Below are positions 6,233-9,956 of a stretch of 9,956 nt of DNA, one piece after another. The notes beneath the pieces are model-generated. The model made no database searches, had not been told where the DNA came from, and worked only from the letters and a program-made list of their open reading frames with translations. The stretch lies in NCBI GenBank assembly GCA_027310535.1, contig DAIDAQ010000040.1:1-9956 (forward strand), in the 5' to 3' direction. Each line of letters begins with the position of its first letter. The stretch's first letter is position 1. The stretch comes from Candidatus Micrarchaeaceae archaeon (GTDB lineage: Archaea > Micrarchaeota > Micrarchaeia > Micrarchaeales > Micrarchaeaceae). Position numbers and translations under genes: made by a program.

Positions 6233-6460
6233 TTACGATGGCCAATGGTGGGCATCACCAAGAAGGTGGTAATCGTGCCGGGCGCATTGTGTGCACGTGC
6301 TATATGGTGGCAGAGAGGAGCAGGCGTCACCCTGCCCTCAAGCCACGCGACGGTGCGGTTTATGTGCTCGTGACGATCGGCGCCCGCTATGGTCGTCGAG
6401 GCCATAATCACCCTTGTATAAATTTCTAGCCGGACTGCCGGAAATGCAGCTCAATCTGGC
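6233..6460. other. Interval of unclear coding status
   Basis: Short frames are present on both strands, but none is convincing. A 42-residue plus-strand frame at 6245-6373 is in phase with the frame ending at 6232. A CCGG-ACTG-CCGG dyad lies near 6430-6442. Confidence 0.4.
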
Positions 6461-6475
6461 AAAGATATATATACC
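6461..6475 (+). promoter_or_regulatory. Candidate rRNA promoter
   Basis: AAAGATATATATACC is the strongest TATA element upstream of the 23S gene. It implies a start near 6495 and a leader of about 145 nt to the mature rRNA. A second weaker candidate is GCTCTTTAAAGG at 6517-6528. The choice between them is not certain. Confidence 0.5.
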
Positions 6476-6620
6476 TTCACGGAACAACTATCTGCGGTGC
6501 TGTTATGGTCACCGAAGCTCTTTAAAGGAACGTATTTTGAGAGCTTTTGCTTTATGAAAAATACAACTAGAGAGCACGCACCATAAGCCGTGAAGTCGTG
6601 TTTTTCGCGATGGATTTTGA

Positions 6621-6639
6621 GGAGAAGAGTCTGGCTTCA
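6621..6639 (+). other. 23S processing stem, 5' strand
   Basis: GGAGAAGAGTCTG plus GCTTCA pairs with 9475-9492 to give 18 base pairs with one bulged G at 6634, bringing the two ends of pre-23S together. Archaeal processing stems usually carry a bulge-helix-bulge motif for the splicing endonuclease; I cannot see one here or in the bases just outside. Confidence 0.85.
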
Positions 6640-6640
6640 C

Positions 6641-9474
6641 AATTATAAGCCACCTAGGGGATGGCTTGGCTGCAGCAGCGACGAAGGCCGTGGCAAGCTG
6701 CGATAAGCCCAGGGTAGCCGCAGGTCGGGCATTGAACCTGGGATAGCCGAATCGTGCGAGAGCACGCAGACGCAGGGAACTGAAATATCTTAGTACCTGC
6801 AGGAAAAGAAAGCGAAAGCGATGTGGCGAGTAATGCGAATGAAAGCCGCAGAGGGCAAACCGAATCCCTGCTTGCAAAAGTGTGGGAGATGTGGTGCAGC
6901 GTCGTCTATCCAAAGCATGAGCCGAAGGTTCTGGAAAGGGCCGCCAAAGAGAGTGACAGCCTCGTAGGCCGGTGCGATGGAGGTAGCTGCAAAGAGTAGA
7001 GCTGGTTGAGTATCCAGTGCGAAGACGGGGGCATTAAACCCCAACCCTAAATATTGGCTGCAGACCGATAGCGAACAAGTAGCGTGAGCGAAAGCTGAAA
7101 AGCACCCACACGTGTGGGATTGAAAAGATCTGAAACTAGGTGGTTACAAGCAGGCAGGGCATGAAAGGGATGAAGCAGGCGGAAGCGATACTCCGAAAGG
7201 AGGGAGCGACGCCAATGGACCAGTGTCCTGTCATTCTTCTTGAAGCAAGAGCCAGGGAGTGTATTGGAGTGGCGAGCCGAAAGGCGTAGCGAAAGCGAGG
7301 ATGCGTAGCATTGCAAGGCATGGCGTATGAAAATGCGTCGAGTCACTCTTTTACGACCCGAAGCCGCTGTGAACTACGCGTGACCAGGGCGAAGCTAGCC
7401 TAACGGCTGGTGGAGGCCCGCCTCCTGTCATGGCATGTCATGTTGGGTGAGTCACGGGTAGCGGCGATATACCACTCGAACGCGGCAATAGCGGGTCCCC
7501 TCTGAAGTATCTTTAGGATAGCTCATGGCGAGCTCGCGCATGCGGTAGAGCGACCGACTATGGGGAGAGGAGCCGGAAGGCTTCGCCTCGTTATCGAACT
7601 CCGAATGCATGCGCTGCGTAGACCCATGGAGTCGGCAGCGCTGGGTAAGCTAGCGCTGCGAGACCGCAAAGACGGTGACCAAGGTTAAGGCCCCCAAATC
7701 CTAGTCGAGTGTGACGAAGGCGGGTGATGCCTTAGACAGTCGGGAGGTAGGCTTAGAAGCAGCCATCCTTTAAAAAACGCGTAATAGCGTACCGATTGAG
7801 GCGTTTCCTTCCGAAAATATACGGGGCTAAACTAGGTGCCGAGACCTTGGAATGCGAAAGCATTGGTAAGAGGGCGTTCAGTGCGGCAAGAAGCGCGGGC
7901 GAGAGCACGCGTGGACCGCATTGGAGTGAATATCCTGGCGTTAGTAACATCAAATATGGGTGAGAATCCCATACACCGAAAGCACACGGGTTTCTTCGCG
8001 ACGCTCGTCAGCGGAGAGTTAGGCGATCCTAAGCCGCAGGCCAATCACCATGCGGCGAAAGGGAAGCATGTTAATATCCATGCCCACAGCGCGTAGGATT
8101 GGCAACAAAAGGCAGATTCCTGACGCCTGGGGATAGGTCCGAAAGAAAGTGCAAAGGGCTGCGGAGTCTCGTTATGAGGAGAAGTAGCTAAATGAACTGT
8201 TGGACTGATTTCCTGGGACAGTGAAAAAGGAACCTGCAACGATCGCGTTGTTCCGTACCTAGAACTAGTACAAGTGCTGCTGGCTTAATAGGCCAAGGTG
8301 TGACGGAGTTAACCAATGTTAGGGAAATCGGCAAATTGGTGGCGTAAGTTATCGAGAAGCCATGTCTGCGCACGGTATGCGCAGATGTCACTTACAAGGG
8401 GACAGCGACTGTTTATCTAAAACACAACTCGCCGCAAAGCCGAAAGGCTTAGTACAGCGGGTGACGCCTGCTCACCGCCAGTATGTGAACGTCCTTTACA
8501 AGGGAAAGAAGCGCTGGCAAAGAGCGGGAGTAACTCTGACTCTCTTGAGGTAGCGTAATACCTCGTCATTTAATAGATGACTTGCATGAATGGCGTAACG
8601 ACTGTCCCACTGTCCCAACATTGGGTCCGGTGAACTCACTGCGCGGTGAATATGCCGCGATCTCCCAGTGGGAAACGAAGACTCTATGAAGCTTGACTAT
8701 AGCCTGTTGTTGTTACACATTGTTCCACGCATAGCGTAAGTGGGAGCGTCGATGCCGCGGTTTCGGCCGCGGCGGAGCGGCAATGTAACACCACTCTTGG
8801 TTCAATGCGCAGCTTACTCGGAAGAGGACAGCAGCAGGTGGATAGTTAGACTGGACGGTTGCTTTCGATAAGGAAACGAAAGTAACCAACGCTCTGCTTA
8901 GGCGGGTTGGGAACCCGCTGTCAAGCATAAAGGCAAATGCAGGGCTGACTGTGCTCCGAAGAGCGAAGGGCGCAGACTGGAAACAGGGGCTTAATGAACG
9001 TTGGAGGCTCTTTTGATGGGGCCCCAAGCTGTTAAACAAGTTACTCTAGAGGTAACCGATTCGTCGCCGGTGAGAGTTCGCATCGACCTGGCGGATTGAT
9101 ACATCGATATGGGCTTTTGGTATCCTGGTGGTGCACAAGCCACCAAGGGTTGGACTGCTCGTCCATTAAAACCAAACACGAGCTGAGTTCAGTACGTCGC
9201 GAGACAGTACGGTAGTATCTACTGGGAGTGTGAATGCCAGAGGGTAAGATCCTTTTAATACGAGAGGAACGAAGGATCGGCGCCGCTAGTGTACCGGTTG
9301 TGAACGCACTGCCGGGTAGCCACGCGCCACGATGATAAGTCCTGAAAGCATCTAAGGACGAAGCAGGACCCGAAACGAGGCATTAGGGCGGTCATAATAG
9401 ATGACTTTGATAGGACGGGTGTCTAAGCAGGGAGCTCACGCGACCTGCGAGCATTCCGTTACTAAAGCCTGACT
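6641..9474 (+). rRNA. 23S ribosomal RNA
   Basis: This is a full-length large-subunit rRNA of about 2.83 kb with no large intron. Recognisable landmarks in order are the 5' end (CCACCTAGGGGATGGCTTGG), the GTPase centre (GGCTTAGAAGCAGCCATC, GCGTAATAGC), helix 69 and following (GTAACTCTGACTC, GAGGTAGCG), the strand of the peptidyl-transferase ring near 8680, the P-loop near 8849, the ring strand near 9050, the A-loop (GGACTGCTCGTCC), GTTCAGTACGTCGCGAGACAG, and the sarcin-ricin loop (TACGAGAGGAA). G at E. coli position 2058 and the GAAGAC context fit archaea/eukaryotes rather than bacteria. Ends are inferred from the flanking 18-bp processing stem. No 16S, tRNA-Ala or 5S gene adjoins it. Many normally invariant positions differ; see findings. 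All reading frames inside it are spurious. Confidence 0.96.
8849..8860 (+). other. 23S P-loop (helix 80), altered
   Basis: The usual GACUGGGGCGGUC hairpin reads GACTGGACGGTT here. The stem is kept, but the loop between the closing G-C pair is two bases (GA) rather than GGG, so by my alignment one G corresponding to 2252 or 2253 is missing and the other is A. Confidence 0.7.
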
Positions 9475-9492
9475 TGAAGCAGACTCTTCTCC
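9475..9492 (+). other. 23S processing stem, 3' strand
   Basis: TGAAGC plus AGACTCTTCTCC is the complement of 6621-6639 apart from one bulged G on the other strand. It marks the 3' boundary of the pre-23S domain. The T-rich bases after it (9493-9513) could act as a partial terminator. Confidence 0.85.
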
Positions 9493-9508
9493 ATTTTCTG
9501 TTTGTTCA

Positions 9509-9685
9509 GCTTTGTAGAAATCCTCTATCCTTAAGCAACACCGAAGGATTTTAACCCTTCGGGCATATCGGTTATTTGGTGACCGATATGAAAAACGAAA
9601 GGAAATGAAAGCCATTGATATTGTTTATAACATACACAGATACATCAATTACTGTGTATTATTGATCATAGGATTTCTACAGAGC
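9509..9685. ncRNA. Candidate structured RNA or hairpin-rich mobile element
   Basis: GCTTTGTAGAAATCCT (9509-9524) pairs with AGGATTTCTACAGAGC (9670-9685) over 16 bp with one G-U. The stem continues as ATC/GAT (9527-9529 with 9664-9666) after a small internal loop. Inside are three perfect hairpins: CCGAAGG/CCTTCGG (9541-9547 with 9556-9562, 8-nt loop), CATATCGGT/ACCGATATG (9564-9572 with 9582-9590, 9-nt loop), and ATACACAG/CTGTGTAT (9632-9639 with 9652-9659, 12-nt loop). An A-rich single-stranded stretch lies at 9591-9631. Together they make a closed multibranch fold of about 177 nt. It begins 17 nt after the 23S processing stem, so if transcribed from the plus strand it would share the rRNA transcript. 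It does not look like 5S, SRP, RNase P or tRNA. A MITE with terminal inverted repeats is the alternative, but I see no target-site duplication. Confidence 0.5.
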
Positions 9686-9735
9686 CCAATCTTCCATTAT
9701 TGGCATACCCAATTTCATAATCCCATCCTAATTTA

Positions 9736-9822
9736 TGGGCCCGGGGAGAGTCGGACTCCCGTCTCCAGCGTGTAAAGCTTATGCGCTCCATGCTTGGCAT
9801 CATACCGTTGGACCACGGGCCC
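9736..9822 (-). tRNA. tRNA-Val (anticodon UAC), intron-containing
   Basis: On the minus strand the acceptor arms GGGCCCG and CGGGCCC pair perfectly, with discriminator A; CCA is not encoded. The D arm is GTCC-AACGGTA-TGAT and the T arm GGGAG-TCCGACT-CTCCC. Removing 16 nt at 9779-9794 gives a perfect five-pair anticodon stem, CCAGC-TTTACAC-GCTGG, with U33, anticodon UAC, and A37. The sequence strongly resembles archaeal tRNA-Val. The mature RNA would be 71 nt with a four-base variable loop (AGAC). The T-loop has C where nearly all tRNAs have U55, which is odd. A TATA box lies at the right distance upstream. It is transcribed towards the 23S region. Confidence 0.9.
9779..9794 (-). other. 16-nt noncanonical tRNA intron (position 29/30)
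   Basis: The minus-strand intron is AGCATGGAGCGCATAA. Exon bases ATGC pair with the intron's GCAT to form the 4-bp central helix, flanked by the 3-nt bulges CA|A and AA|G; the intron closes itself with GC-ATGGA-GC. This is a bulge-helix-bulge substrate for the archaeal splicing endonuclease. The outer helix is weak, as is common for noncanonical sites. Confidence 0.75.
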
Positions 9823-9844
9823 ACGGTAATGGTTGGTTTCCAAG

Positions 9845-9857
9845 CTTATTAATCTTT
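9845..9857 (-). promoter_or_regulatory. TATA-box promoter of tRNA-Val
   Basis: The minus strand reads AGATTAATAAGCTT, with its centre about 27 nt before the first base of the tRNA, so transcription would begin at or next to the mature 5' end. Confidence 0.6.
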
Positions 9858-9894
9858 GCCGTAGTCGAAGCTCTTGGCAGTGCCCCAGAAAACG

Positions 9895-9907
9895 ATGGAT
9901 AAATAAG
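9895..9907 (+). promoter_or_regulatory. Candidate TATA-box promoter
   Basis: TGGATAAATAAGC is TATA-like and faces out of the window. A start near 9927 would give a leader of about 12 nt to the ATG at 9939. It is divergent from the tRNA promoter. Confidence 0.4.
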
Positions 9908-9938
9908 CAGGGGGCGCCCATACGGTTTTGGCGACCAT

Positions 9939-9956
9939 ATGTACGACCCACTATGC
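9939..9956 (+). CDS. Possible start of a gene (partial)
   Basis: Only six codons are visible (MYDPLC). The support is an ATG at a suitable distance from the TATA-like element at 9895-9907. Nothing can be said about the product. Confidence 0.25.

Noticed and set aside
5902..6405. 168-residue minus-strand frame with a plausible GGTGAT site
   Set aside because: Its residues are rich in His, Cys and Pro, it overlaps the end of the well-supported gene at 5494-5982, and a plus-strand frame reads more like protein. It is kept only as a finding.
6509..9179. Many open frames on both strands between 6509 and 9179
   Set aside because: They lie inside the 23S rRNA or its leader and have the Arg/Cys/Ser-rich composition of translated structural RNA.
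9509..9685. 5S rRNA after the 23S gene
   Set aside because: The element is AT-rich, has four helices rather than the 5S three-way junction, and lacks conserved 5S sequences.
9736..9822. tRNA-Ser(GGA) or other class II tRNA reading of the same gene
   Set aside because: It leaves a 13-nt anticodon loop and no variable-arm stem, whereas removing 16 nt gives a perfect tRNA-Val(UAC) with a bulge-helix-bulge.
1..9956. CRISPR array or insertion sequence
   Set aside because: I found no regularly spaced direct repeats and no transposase-like protein.

Overview
The window looks like chromosomal DNA of an archaeon. The signs are an archaeal/eukaryal-style 23S rRNA, TATA-box promoters 25-35 nt upstream of starts with very short leaders, GGTGAT-type ribosome binding sites, a tRNA gene with a bulge-helix-bulge intron, and surface proteins with a single N-terminal membrane anchor and many N-glycosylation sequons. 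A reduced DPANN lineage of the Micrarchaeota (ARMAN) type is my best guess. It rests on the lone, very divergent 23S gene, the tiny noncanonical tRNA intron and the many unrecognised small proteins; it is inference.

Layout. 1-727: the C-terminal end of histidyl-tRNA synthetase, then a conserved archaeal protein of unknown function, probably one operon. 728-3780: a surface-protein neighbourhood. It holds a promoter followed by a frameshifted membrane-anchored gene (pseudogene), a large anchored extracytoplasmic protein on the minus strand, a possible 44-residue charged protein overlapping a second anchored secreted protein on the plus strand, and a minus-strand ankyrin-like repeat protein. 3781-4423: a gene-poor stretch with nested inverted repeats. 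4424-5982: a two-helix membrane protein, then two tandem genes of 160 and 162 residues, each with its own TATA box, that share three short sequence blocks and may be unrecognised paralogues. 5983-6460: coding status unclear.

6461-9500: promoter, leader, processing stem and a full-length 23S rRNA gene. No 16S, tRNA-Ala or 5S gene adjoins it, so the rRNA genes appear unlinked. The 23S departs from near-universal residues at the peptidyl-transferase centre, P-loop and sarcin-ricin loop, but several changes are base-pair compensated, which argues for a functional, fast-evolving rRNA. 9509-9685: an AT-rich element closed by a 16-bp stem and holding three perfect hairpins; it matches no RNA family I know. 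9736-9822 (minus): tRNA-Val(UAC) with a 16-nt intron in the anticodon stem. The window ends with a promoter and the first codons of a possible plus-strand gene.

The best candidates for something undescribed are the compensated peptidyl-transferase-centre changes, the multi-hairpin element after 23S, and the tandem gene pair at 4884-5982. E. coli numbering for 23S comes from my alignment by eye.
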